Made by a program: the position numbers and the translations under genes. Below are positions 1 to 5,400 of a DNA stretch of 5,400 bases, piece after piece; the stretch's first letter is position 1, and each line of letters begins with the position of its first letter. Source of the stretch: Thermoflexales bacterium (GTDB taxonomy: Bacteria; Chloroflexota; Anaerolineae; Fen-1058); contig JAUQXD010000530.1 of assembly GCA_030834835.1 (NCBI GenBank), positions 1-5,400 on the forward strand, in the 5' to 3' direction. The notes below the pieces were generated by a model that saw only the letters and a list, made by a program, of their open reading frames with translations, made no database searches and was not told the DNA's origin.

Positions 1-2294
1 TGCCGGAAGGCACGGAGCGCACGCTCAGTCGCAAGATTCGTGAAGCCGTGCTGGCCGCCGAAGTGACCCGCTCGTATCCGCGCGATAAGATTTTGGAAAT
101 TTACGTCAACTCGATCAACTATGGCAACCTGGCGTACGGCGTTGAAGCGGCTTCGCGCACGTACTTCAACAAAGACGCGGCCGAATTGACGCTGGCGGAA
201 GCCTCGCTGCTGGCGGGCATTCCGCAGTCTCCGGCTGTGTATGATCCGTTCACGCCCGAGGGCCGCCAGTACACCATTGCTCGACAGAAGTCCGTGCTGC
301 GGCTGATGCGCGAGAACGGCGACATCACGGCCGAGCAGGAAAAACTCGCCGCGCAGGCAATGGACACCTATGTGTTCACGGCGCCGCCTAATGAGTTCAC
401 GGCTAAAGCCCCGCACTGGGTGGTCTACATCAAGCAACTGGCCGAGCAGGAATTCGGCGCGGCGATGTTGTATCGCGGCGGCCTGAAGATTTACACCACG
501 CTCGATCCGAAGATGCAGCAAAGCGCGGAAGGCGTGGTGCGCGAACAGATCGCGGCACTGGCCGACAAGCATGTGACCAACGCGGGCCTGATCGCGATAG
601 AGCCGGCTACGGGCAAAATCCTGGCGATGGTAGGCAGTGCCGACTTCAACGATGCCGCCATCAGCGGGCAGGTCAACATGACACTGCGCCCGCGTCAGAC
701 CGGCAGCGTGATCAAGCCGTTGACGTATCTGGCCGCGTTCGAGAAAGGCTGGAATCCGGCCACGGTGCTGTGGGATATTCCCGTTCAATACACGGATACA
801 GCTGGCAACGTTTATCAGCCGCGCAATTACGACGGCAAATTCCACGGGCCGCAATCGATCCGAGCGTCGCTGGCGAATTCGTACAACATCCCGGCGGTGA
901 AAACGCTGGTCGATGTAACCATCCCGGAGTTTTTGAAACTCGCGCGCCGATTGGGCATCGACACGTTGACGCGACCCGACTATGGCCCGGCGCTCACGCT
1001 GGGCGGCGGCGAAGTGCCGTTGATCGAGATGACGGGGGCGTTTCAGCCTCTGGCGAATAACGGCGTCTACATGCCGCCGATCGCGATCGAGCGGGTGGAG
1101 AAGGCCGACGGGACGCTGGTCTGCAAATTCACGCCCATCGATCAAAACGCGCAGGGCGTGCCACTGTGTCAGACCATCGACAATACCGGTGTGCAGCTGG
1201 TGAGACCCGAGCATGCGTATTTGATCACGAATATCCTGGCGGACAATAACGCGCGCACGCCGGCCTTTGGCCCGAACAGCGTGTTAAATCTATCGCGCCC
1301 GGCTGCCGTGAAGACCGGCACGACGAATGATTATCGCGACAACTGGACGATCGGCTATACACCCGATTTGCTGACGGGCGTGTGGGTAGGTAATGCCGAC
1401 AATACGGAGATGAAGGGCATCAGCGGCGTGACGGGCGCGGGTCCGATCTGGCACAACTTCATGGAAGCGGCACTGGCCGATCGGCTGGTGATCGATTTTG
1501 TTCGTCCCGCCGGCATCGTCGAGATGGAAGTGTGTGCGGATTCAGGCACGCAGCCCTCGCAATATTGTCCCAATCGCAAACGCGAACTCTTCTTTGTCGA
1601 TCAACCGCCCGCGCCCGCCGATCAAGACTGGTATCAGCAGATGAGCTGCGGCGGCGATCAACAGGTGCGCATCGTGCTGCCCGACGATGTCTTTGCGTGG
1701 GCCAGCCAGCAGCCGGAATGGCAGGCGCTGCCCATCGCCAGCAAGAGCCAGTGCGGGCCGGCGATCGTCGAGGGGGGCGGCACGATCGTGATTACGACGC
1801 CGGGCGAAGGCACGACGATTGCGGGCGTGGTGGGCATCATCGGCACGGTGGCGGTGCCGCAATTCGATCGCTATGAGTTGACTTTTGGCGCGGGGTGGAA
1901 TCCGGGCGAGTGGGAGTGGATCAGCGGGCCGCATCAAGCGCAGGTCACCAACGGCCAACTGGGTGAGTGGAATACGGGCGGGCTGGTTGACGGCGAATAT
2001 ACGCTGCGGATTACGGTGTATGGCAGCCGCCGCACCGACTACACCGTGCGGGTGCGCGTGCAGAACTCCGCGCCGATTGTGCCCACGGCGATCCCGACTG
2101 AGGTGCCGCCGCTGCCGACGGCGCTGCCGACTGAAACGCTCGTTGCAACAGAAGTCCCCGCGCCTACCGACACGCCTGAGCCAGTGGCGACTGTCACGCC
2201 AGAGCCAACGGTGGCGCCGCAATCAACCGTGACGCCGGAGCCGACGATTACGCCGACACCCACTGAGACGCCGCTGCCGACCGTAACTCCGTAA
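1..2294 (+). CDS. Class A penicillin-binding protein (bifunctional peptidoglycan glycosyltransferase/transpeptidase), 5'-truncated by window edge
   Basis: This enzyme polymerises lipid II into glycan strands and cross-links the stem peptides on the outer face of the membrane. The reading frame is open from base 3, giving 763 visible residues; the true start, membrane anchor and catalytic glutamates of the glycosyltransferase lie upstream. A GTG at 48 is an internal valine, because the upstream residues (RKIREAV) continue the family motif. Visible residues 1-105 are the end of the GT51 domain (KILEIYVN, then AEASLLAGIPQSP). The transpeptidase domain spans about 180-480, with the nucleophile motif SVIK at 235-238 (bases 705-716), SYN at 293-295 (879-887) and KTGT at 437-440 (from 1311). 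A Cys-containing linker follows (CADSGTQPSQYCPN). Residues 594-688 form a beta-rich module (GEWEW, LVDGEYTLRITV) of the sort seen at the C-terminus of Chloroflexota PBPs, and then a Pro/Thr tail. All active-site motifs are intact. PBP1A and PBP1C subtypes cannot be separated here. Confidence 0.95.
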   Translation, partial: PEGTERTLSRKIREAVLAAEVTRSYPRDKILEIYVNSINYGNLAYGVEAASRTYFNKDAAELTLAEASLLAGIPQSPAVYDPFTPEGRQYTIARQKSVLRLMRENGDITAEQEKLAAQAMDTYVFTAPPNEFTAKAPHWVVYIKQLAEQEFGAAMLYRGGLKIYTTLDPKMQQSAEGVVREQIAALADKHVTNAGLIAIEPATGKILAMVGSADFNDAAISGQVNMTLRPRQTGSVIKPLTYLAAFEKGWNPATVLWDIPVQYTDTAGNVYQPRNYDGKFHGPQSIRASLANSYNIPAVKTLVDVTIPEFLKLARRLGIDTLTRPDYGPALTLGGGEVPLIEMTGAFQPLANNGVYMPPIAIERVEKADGTLVCKFTPIDQNAQGVPLCQTIDNTGVQLVRPEHAYLITNILADNNARTPAFGPNSVLNLSRPAAVKTGTTNDYRDNWTIGYTPDLLTGVWVGNADNTEMKGISGVTGAGPIWHNFMEAALADRLVIDFVRPAGIVEMEVCADSGTQPSQYCPNRKRELFFVDQPPAPADQDWYQQMSCGGDQQVRIVLPDDVFAWASQQPEWQALPIASKSQCGPAIVEGGGTIVITTPGEGTTIAGVVGIIGTVAVPQFDRYELTFGAGWNPGEWEWISGPHQAQVTNGQLGEWNTGGLVDGEYTLRITVYGSRRTDYTVRVRVQNSAPIVPTAIPTEVPPLPTALPTETLVATEVPAPTDTPEPVATVTPEPTVAPQSTVTPEPTITPTPTETPLPTVTP
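2067..2291 (+). other. Pro/Thr-rich low-complexity tail of the PBP
   Basis: The last 75 residues of the penicillin-binding protein contain 21 proline and 20 threonine residues, several glutamates, and no lysine or arginine. A 12-residue unit starting TVTPEPT occurs twice back to back (TVTPEPTVAPQS then TVTPEPTITPTP). Such tails are common on exported Chloroflexota proteins and probably act as an extended, possibly glycosylated spacer outside the membrane. That role is inference; the composition is directly seen. Confidence 0.85.
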
Positions 2295-2299
2295 TCGGC

Positions 2300-2352
2300 A
2301 ACTGGTCAATCGGTAATTGGTTGACCGGTCAATGATCACCAGTTGACCAGTT
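2300..2352. repeat. Nested inverted repeats in convergent PBP/GNAT spacer (possible bidirectional terminator)
   Basis: A perfect 10-bp inverted repeat, AACTGGTCAA at 2300-2309 and TTGACCAGTT at 2343-2352, encloses a perfect 12-bp palindrome, TTGACCGGTCAA, at 2321-2332. The hexamer TTGACC therefore occurs four times, twice in each orientation, within 53 bp. The right arm overlaps the GNAT stop codon. Lying between two converging genes, it could end transcription from both sides or form a cruciform. There is no good T-run on either side, so a classical intrinsic terminator is not well supported. Read on the minus strand, the spacer has a loose 7-base rhythm (AGTGACG, AGTAACT, GGTCAAC). Confidence 0.7.
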
Positions 2353-3250
2353 ACTCGTCACTCATTATTCTTTCCATCACCTGCACCGGCCGCCCCACCA
2401 ATCGATACCCGTAACGTTTGTACAGGGCCTGCGAGGACAGATTGTTGGATTGCGTATTCAGCGTGAACGGATACGCGTCCAGGCTGAGTTGATACTTCAA
2501 CGACTCGGCGAGCAGTTGTTCGCCCAGGCCGCGCCCCTGAAAATCGGGATGAATGATCAGGCGGATGAGATGCCCCTGCCCGCCATACACGTCGCTGAAG
2601 GCATGCCCCACCACCCGATCGTCGATCTGCGCGACGACGAAATGCGCTACCGTGCGCCGGATGTGCTCGATCGAATTTTCAGAATGCCACCACAGCGGCT
2701 CGAAGGCCGCGCGATCGTTGAAGGTGATGGCGGGCACGTCGGCCATCTCCGCGTCGCGGATGAGCGCGTTGCCCAATCGGGCCGGTGGCGGCAAAGCCCG
2801 ATCGCTTTTGCGAAACGTGATGATTTCAGTGACACGCGTAAACCTCAGGCGCGGCAGGACATTCGCCAGCCATTCAGGATGAGCCAACGTTGTAACCGAC
2901 TCGACTCCCTGCGTGCTCAAAGCTGACAGCACCGGCTTGAGCAAGGCCGTCAGCACCGGTTCAGCGGGATAGCCGTTGGCGATGGCGATCGATCGCAGCC
3001 ACACGACGGGCGCGTCATCATACGGCGCAACCACCATCCCGACCAATGTGGCTTGATCGAAAGCGAGCCAGATCGCGTCAGACGGCCGATCGGAATACAG
3101 CCAGTTGTCAAACGTCCACCAATCGAGGTTGAAGTGCACGCGGTGGCTGTGTTCGGTGAGGTCGTAAATCGCGGCTCGATCGGCCATGACGGCGGGGCGC
3201 ACGCGCAGCGCATCGGCGGTGAGGGACGAGCGGTTGAACGGGCTGAACAT
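2351..3250 (-). CDS. Tandem GNAT-family N-acetyltransferase
   Basis: This is a predicted cytoplasmic acetyl-CoA-dependent N-acyltransferase of 299 residues; the substrate cannot be told from sequence. The C-terminal GNAT domain (about 161-296) is complete. It has the beta-4/motif A strand HLIRLIIHPDF, the pyrophosphate-binding loop QGRGLG at 238-243, and motif B (NTQSNNLSSQALYKRYGYRLVG), which ends in the usual Tyr-rich ALYKRYGY. The N-terminal half (about 15-150) has GNAT-like spacing (LRVRPAVMADRAAIYDLTE, then a WLRSIAI strand) but no Q/RxxGxG loop, so it looks like a degenerate, non-catalytic GNAT repeat. The ATG at 3250 was chosen because the frame upstream runs into a promoter and an intergenic repeat. 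No Shine-Dalgarno is visible, and the -10 box sits six bases upstream, implying a leaderless mRNA. The final codons and stop (MSDE, TAA) fall in a dispersed repeat. It is convergent with the PBP gene and divergent from recA. Confidence 0.88.
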   Translation of the reverse strand: MFSPFNRSSLTADALRVRPAVMADRAAIYDLTEHSHRVHFNLDWWTFDNWLYSDRPSDAIWLAFDQATLVGMVVAPYDDAPVVWLRSIAIANGYPAEPVLTALLKPVLSALSTQGVESVTTLAHPEWLANVLPRLRFTRVTEIITFRKSDRALPPPARLGNALIRDAEMADVPAITFNDRAAFEPLWWHSENSIEHIRRTVAHFVVAQIDDRVVGHAFSDVYGGQGHLIRLIIHPDFQGRGLGEQLLAESLKYQLSLDAYPFTLNTQSNNLSSQALYKRYGYRLVGRPVQVMERIMSDE

Positions 3251-3256
3251 GCGCGC

Positions 3257-3285
3257 ATGATAGCACCCTCGTTTCGCACGGTCAA
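3257..3285 (-). promoter_or_regulatory. Sigma-70-type promoter for the GNAT gene, predicted leaderless
   Basis: On the minus strand, TTGACC (3285-3280) is followed after exactly 17 bases by TATCAT (3262-3257). These match the housekeeping consensus at 5 of 6 and 5 of 6 positions. Counting the -10 box as -12 to -7, position +1 is base 3250, the A of the chosen GNAT start codon. A perfect 12-bp palindrome, CATGCGCGCATG (3248-3259), spans the start codon and half of the -10 box and could be an operator, which is speculative. Confidence 0.65.
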
Positions 3286-3290
3286 CACCC

Positions 3291-3319
3291 TTGCATCGGT
3301 GCGCTGAATGTTGTAAACT
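3291..3319 (+). promoter_or_regulatory. Candidate recA promoter, back-to-back with the GNAT promoter
   Basis: TTGCAT (3291-3296), a 17-base spacer, then TAAACT (3314-3319) gives a modest match (3 of 6 and 4 of 6) to the housekeeping consensus. Its -35 lies only five bases from the -35 of the opposing GNAT promoter. If real, transcription would start near 3326 and the recA leader of about 130 nt would contain the whole 79-bp palindromic repeat. No better plus-strand promoter was found between the repeat and recA. Confidence 0.3.
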
Positions 3320-3337
3320 GCCAGTCGGTTCAGTCTC

Positions 3338-3416
3338 CGTCATTGCGAGCCGCAGGCGAAGCAATCTCCATTAGTTTGAGTCTGAGATTGCTTCGCGAAA
3401 AGCGCTCGCAATGACG
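3338..3416. repeat. 79-bp palindromic intergenic repeat (REP/MITE-like) upstream of recA
   Basis: Two-part inverted repeat. The outer arms CGTCATTGCGAGC (3338-3350) and GCTCGCAATGACG (3404-3416) are perfectly complementary over 13 bp. The inner arms GCGAAGCAATCTC (3356-3368) and GAGATTGCTTCGC (3384-3396) are also perfect over 13 bp. They are separated by a 5/7-nt internal loop, with a 15-nt apical loop at 3369-3383. From memory, units reading GTCATTGCGAG...GAAGCAATCTC are widespread intergenic repeats in several bacterial phyla, including Chloroflexota; this was not checked. It contains no gene. Its place between the recA promoter candidate and the recA ribosome site means it may fold in the recA leader. 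Confidence 0.85.
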
Positions 3417-3443
3417 CCCGAGAATAACTCTGTGTGAATCGAC

Positions 3444-3449
3444 AAGGAG
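3444..3449 (+). promoter_or_regulatory. Ribosome binding site of recA
   Basis: AAGGAG is a strong Shine-Dalgarno match, six bases before the ATG at 3456. It fixes the recA start and contrasts with the GNAT gene, which has no such site. Confidence 0.85.
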
Positions 3450-3455
3450 ATCCCC

Positions 3456-4520
3456 ATGCCCGCCGACGGAAAATCCAAAGCACTTGAAACCACGCTCGCG
3501 TCCATCACCAAGAAATATGGCGAAGGCACGATTATGCGATTAGGCGAAGCCACGCACCTGGAAATCGAATCGATCCCGACCGGCTCGCTGGCGCTCGATC
3601 TGGCGCTGGGCATCGGCGGCGTGCCGCGCGGCCGCATCACCGAGATTTACGGGCCGGAATCGTCGGGCAAGACGACGCTGTGCCAGCACATTGTGGCGGA
3701 GGCGCAGCGGCGCAAGGGCGTGTGTGCGTACATCGACATGGAACACGCGCTCGATCCGAATTACGCCGCGCGCTGCGGCGTCAACGTCGAGAACCTGTAC
3801 ATCTCGCAGCCGGACACCGGCGAGCAAGCGCTGGAGATCGCCGACATGCTGGTGCACTCCGGCGCGGTCGATGTGATCATCATCGACTCCGTGGCCGCGC
3901 TGGTGCCGCGCGCCGAAATCGAAGGCGAGATGGGCGACAGTCACATGGGCTTGCAGGCGCGCCTGATGTCGCAAGCGCTGCGCAAGCTATCGGGCGCGAT
4001 CAAGGCCAGCAACGCCGCGATGATCTTCACGAATCAACTGCGCATGAAGATCGGCGTGATGTTTGGCAATCCCGAAACGACGACGGGCGGAAATGCGCTG
4101 AAGTTCTACGCCTCCATCCGATTGGACGTGCGCCGCATCCAGACCATCAAAGCCGACGGGGAAGCGAGCGGCAATCGGGTGCGGGTGCGCGTGACCAAGA
4201 ACAAGGTCGCGCCGCCGTTCCGTGAAGCCGAGTTCGACATCATGTTCAACGAAGGCATCAGCAAGGTGGGCGACATCCTGGACATCGGCGCGGACTTGGA
4301 AATCGTGACGAAGCGCGGCGCGTTCTTCTCGTACAATGACACGAAGATGGGCCAGGGCCGCGAGAACGTGAAAGAGTTCTTGAAGCAGCATCCCGAGATC
4401 GCCAACGCGATCGAGAAAGAGATTCGCGACCAGGCCGAAAAAGCCAATCAATTGACGCGGCTGGGCAAGAGCGGCACGGCGGTTGAGGTGGAATCGGATA
4501 CGAGCGAGGATGATGAGTAG
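3456..4520 (+). CDS. recA: RecA recombinase
   Basis: DNA-dependent ATPase that forms filaments on single-stranded DNA, drives homologous pairing and strand exchange, and stimulates LexA self-cleavage in the SOS response. The protein has 354 residues, close to the 352 of E. coli RecA. Visible landmarks are the N-terminal helix and linker, Walker [10 protein letters not shown] at 66-74, catalytic Glu96 in [10 protein letters not shown], Walker B VIIIDS ending at Asp144, loop L1 around [10 protein letters not shown] (156-165), and loop L2 with the [26 protein letters not shown] signature (191-212). A short acidic C-terminus (SDTSEDDE) follows. Position 95 is Met where many RecAs have Ala (IDAEH); this may be a lineage trait. 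The start is fixed by a strong ribosome site. The last codons and TAG overlap a dispersed repeat, and a terminator hairpin begins 18 bases later. No recX follows. No recognisable LexA box was seen, so SOS control is expected from the family, not shown. Confidence 0.99.
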   Translation: MPADGKSKALETTLASITKKYGEGTIMRLGEATHLEIESIPTGSLALDLALGIGGVPRGRITEIYGPESSGKTTLCQHIVAEAQRRKGVCAYIDMEHALDPNYAARCGVNVENLYISQPDTGEQALEIADMLVHSGAVDVIIIDSVAALVPRAEIEGEMGDSHMGLQARLMSQALRKLSGAIKASNAAMIFTNQLRMKIGVMFGNPETTTGGNALKFYASIRLDVRRIQTIKADGEASGNRVRVRVTKNKVAPPFREAEFDIMFNEGISKVGDILDIGADLEIVTKRGAFFSYNDTKMGQGRENVKEFLKQHPEIANAIEKEIRDQAEKANQLTRLGKSGTAVEVESDTSEDDE

Positions 4521-4585
4521 TCGGTGACGAGTGAACAGCGCCCGCTGAGAGTGGAGATAAGACTTTCAGCGGGCGTGTCCTTTGC
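4506..4585 (+). repeat. Dispersed repeat, copy A: recA tail plus terminator hairpin
   Basis: GAGGATGATGAGTA (4506-4519), three variable bases, then GGTGACGAGT (4523-4532), followed by the hairpin unit to 4585. The same blocks recur at 5291-5317 and 5338-5397. The first block is also the coding end of recA (Glu-Asp-Asp-Glu and most of its stop codon). Confidence 0.8.
4538..4583 (+). terminator. Intrinsic-terminator-like hairpin after recA
   Basis: The left arm 4538-4552 (GCGCCCGCTGAGAGT) pairs with the right arm 4562-4576 (ACTTTCAGCGGGCGT), leaving a 9-nt loop. The core is 10 perfect GC-rich pairs (4539-4548 with 4566-4575). Two G-U pairs and three more Watson-Crick pairs complete the stem. 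Only a weak T-tract (GTCCTTT) follows. Its conserved twin at 5351-5388 shows a compensatory pair change, which supports a selected RNA structure. Confidence 0.75.
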
Positions 4586-4646
4586 ATACCCGCTCGGACG
4601 CGGGCTGGAAGCAAAACGATTTAGCTACTCGAAGATGGTGCCATAA

Positions 4647-5279
4647 ATGAAACAATCCACAAAGAATGTTTCGCTAGTTAGTGTAATTGGGCTGATAGTT
4701 CTCATGATGGCGGCAATCTTGACGCGGCTCGGTGAAATTACGGCCAGTCCCCTACCGCTGGTAGTTACACTTCAGCCTCTGGCAGCGTGGACGGATGATT
4801 TGGTGGTGAAACATAGCGAACTACCGCCGGGCTGGAAACCCGGTGGACAGACATCACAATCTGAGCAAGGCGCACTTGTGCGAGTTTATTGGTTTCAGCA
4901 TGCTGAGGCACAAGTCAGCGGGGCCACGCTCAGCGAGGACATTGCTGTGTATCCAACCGTAGTTTTGGCCCAACAAGCATACCCCAGCATGCGTGATGTA
5001 TATTTTCCACCCGCCTATGCGGATAAGTGGAAAATCTATTCAGAATTGTCCATTCAACATCATGCTGATGAGATCAAGACGGCCTGTCTGCCAGGAGCGC
5101 AGTTCAACGGAAGTCAAAACTTGTCATGTAGATCAATTGCGCGGTACCAAAACGTAATCGTTTTGACCAATGGGGTTGTATTACCAGACAAAGTGCTCAC
5201 ATTAGAAAATTTTCGTGAGATGTTGGAGGCAGTTGATCGCCGAATAGTAGAAGTGTTATCCAGAAAGCAATCTGGCTAA
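4647..5279 (+). CDS. Hypothetical membrane-anchored or secreted protein, low GC
   Basis: Not recognised; 210 residues. The ATG start gives a short basic N-terminus (MKQSTKN) followed by one hydrophobic segment at about 9-27 (SLVSVIGLIVLMMAAIL), then a soluble domain. This fits a signal anchor, or a signal peptide with a possible cut after Ala33 (ITA). The soluble part has a proline/tryptophan stretch (SELPPGWKPGG, 57-67), a segment rich in aromatics (SMRDVYFPPAYADKW), and only two cysteines, Cys147 and Cys161, suitably placed for one extracytoplasmic disulphide. They precede a strand-like RYQNVIVLTNGVV and a C-terminal helix (NFREMLEAVDRRIVEVL). Sampled stretches are about 45-48% GC against about 67% in a sampled stretch of recA, and codon choice is less GC-biased, suggesting transfer or weak expression. 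The upstream Shine-Dalgarno is poor (GAAGATGG at 4631-4638), and no clear promoter was found in the 126 bases after recA. It is flanked by two copies of a repeat-terminator unit. Confidence 0.75.
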   Translation: MKQSTKNVSLVSVIGLIVLMMAAILTRLGEITASPLPLVVTLQPLAAWTDDLVVKHSELPPGWKPGGQTSQSEQGALVRVYWFQHAEAQVSGATLSEDIAVYPTVVLAQQAYPSMRDVYFPPAYADKWKIYSELSIQHHADEIKTACLPGAQFNGSQNLSCRSIARYQNVIVLTNGVVLPDKVLTLENFREMLEAVDRRIVEVLSRKQSG

Positions 5280-5280
5280 G

Positions 5281-5400
5281 AGTGACGAGTGAGGATGATG
5301 AGTAACAGGTGACGAGTCCCACAGGGATGCTTCGCGATGACGAGTGAAAAGCGCCCGCCGGGAGTGAGGTTAGACTTTCGGCGGGCGTGTCTTTTGCTAT
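5281..5400 (+). repeat. Dispersed repeat, copy B, downstream of the hypothetical gene
   Basis: GAGGATGATGAGTA (5291-5304), three variable bases, then GGTGACGAGT (5308-5317) match copy A at 24 of 27 positions. An additional GTGACGAGT lies at 5282-5290. About 20 extra bases (CACAGGGATGCTTCGCGA, 5320-5337) precede ATGACGAGTGA and the hairpin unit, which continues to the window edge. The extra piece resembles the GATTGCTTCGC arm of the repeat upstream of recA. No gene is visible here. Confidence 0.75.
5351..5395 (+). terminator. Intrinsic-terminator-like hairpin after the hypothetical gene
   Basis: The left arm 5351-5365 (GCGCCCGCCGGGAGT) pairs with the right arm 5374-5388 (ACTTTCGGCGGGCGT), leaving an 8-nt loop, and is followed by GTCTTTT. 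It is the same hairpin as the one after recA, with T4546-A4568 replaced by C5359-G5380, keeping the pairing. It would end transcription of the gene at 4647-5279. Confidence 0.75.

Noticed and set aside
48..50. GTG as the start of the penicillin-binding protein
   Set aside because: The frame stays open to the window edge and the residues before it continue the conserved glycosyltransferase motif.
1542..2222. Long open frame on the minus strand opposite the PBP C-terminus (226 codons)
   Set aside because: Arg/His-rich composition typical of an antisense shadow in GC-rich DNA; no start signal or domain.
3251..3364. A 38-residue N-terminal extension of the GNAT protein starting at 3364
   Set aside because: It would be encoded by the promoter and part of the palindromic repeat, and the extra residues have no GNAT features.
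3430..3445. CTGT, eight bases, ACAA just before recA, resembling an E. coli SOS box (CTGT-N8-ACAG)
   Set aside because: The last base differs, the centre is not AT-alternating, the site overlaps the Shine-Dalgarno, and the LexA site of this lineage is unknown to me. Most likely chance.
3540..3974. Open frame antisense to recA (144 codons)
   Set aside because: A shadow of the strongly conserved recA coding frame; composition is Arg/Ala/His-rich with no motif.
4589..4604. Small hairpin CCCGC/GCGGG after the recA terminator
   Set aside because: Only 5 bp, with no T-run after it; too weak to call a second terminator or regulatory RNA.

Overview
The window looks like chromosomal DNA of a Chloroflexota bacterium, Anaerolineae-like. 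This is inferred from three things: a class A penicillin-binding protein ending in a beta-sandwich-like module plus a Pro/Thr-rich tail, a GC-rich RecA, and short intergenic repeats of a kind I associate with that phylum. No phylogenetic marker was run, so the assignment is tentative.

Layout: (1) 1-2294 (+), a bifunctional penicillin-binding protein, cut at its 5' end by the window edge. It keeps the end of the glycosyltransferase domain, a full transpeptidase domain with all three active-site motifs, a C-terminal module and a 75-residue Pro/Thr tail. (2) 2295-2350, a short convergent spacer packed with TTGACC/GGTCAA inverted repeats. (3) 2351-3250 (-), a 299-residue tandem GNAT acetyltransferase, apparently transcribed as a leaderless mRNA. 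(4) 3251-3455, a divergent regulatory region with two back-to-back promoter candidates and a 79-bp palindromic repeat. (5) 3456-4520 (+), recA, complete and intact. (6) 4521-4646, the recA terminator hairpin within a dispersed repeat. (7) 4647-5279 (+), an AT-richer gene for an unrecognised membrane-anchored or secreted protein. (8) 5280-5400, a second copy of the recA-tail repeat plus terminator hairpin.

The coding genes do not form an evident pathway: cell-wall synthesis, an acetyltransferase, recombinational repair and an orphan envelope protein. The most interesting material is between the genes. The 3' ends of the GNAT gene, recA and the orphan gene all run into the same degenerate repeat (GTGACGAGT, GATGATGAGTA), which carries or abuts the stop codons. 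The orphan gene is bracketed by two direct copies of a repeat-plus-terminator unit whose hairpin stems differ by a compensatory base-pair change. This makes the orphan gene look like a cassette placed downstream of recA. No CRISPR, tRNA, rRNA, transposase, phage gene or convincing new defence system is visible.
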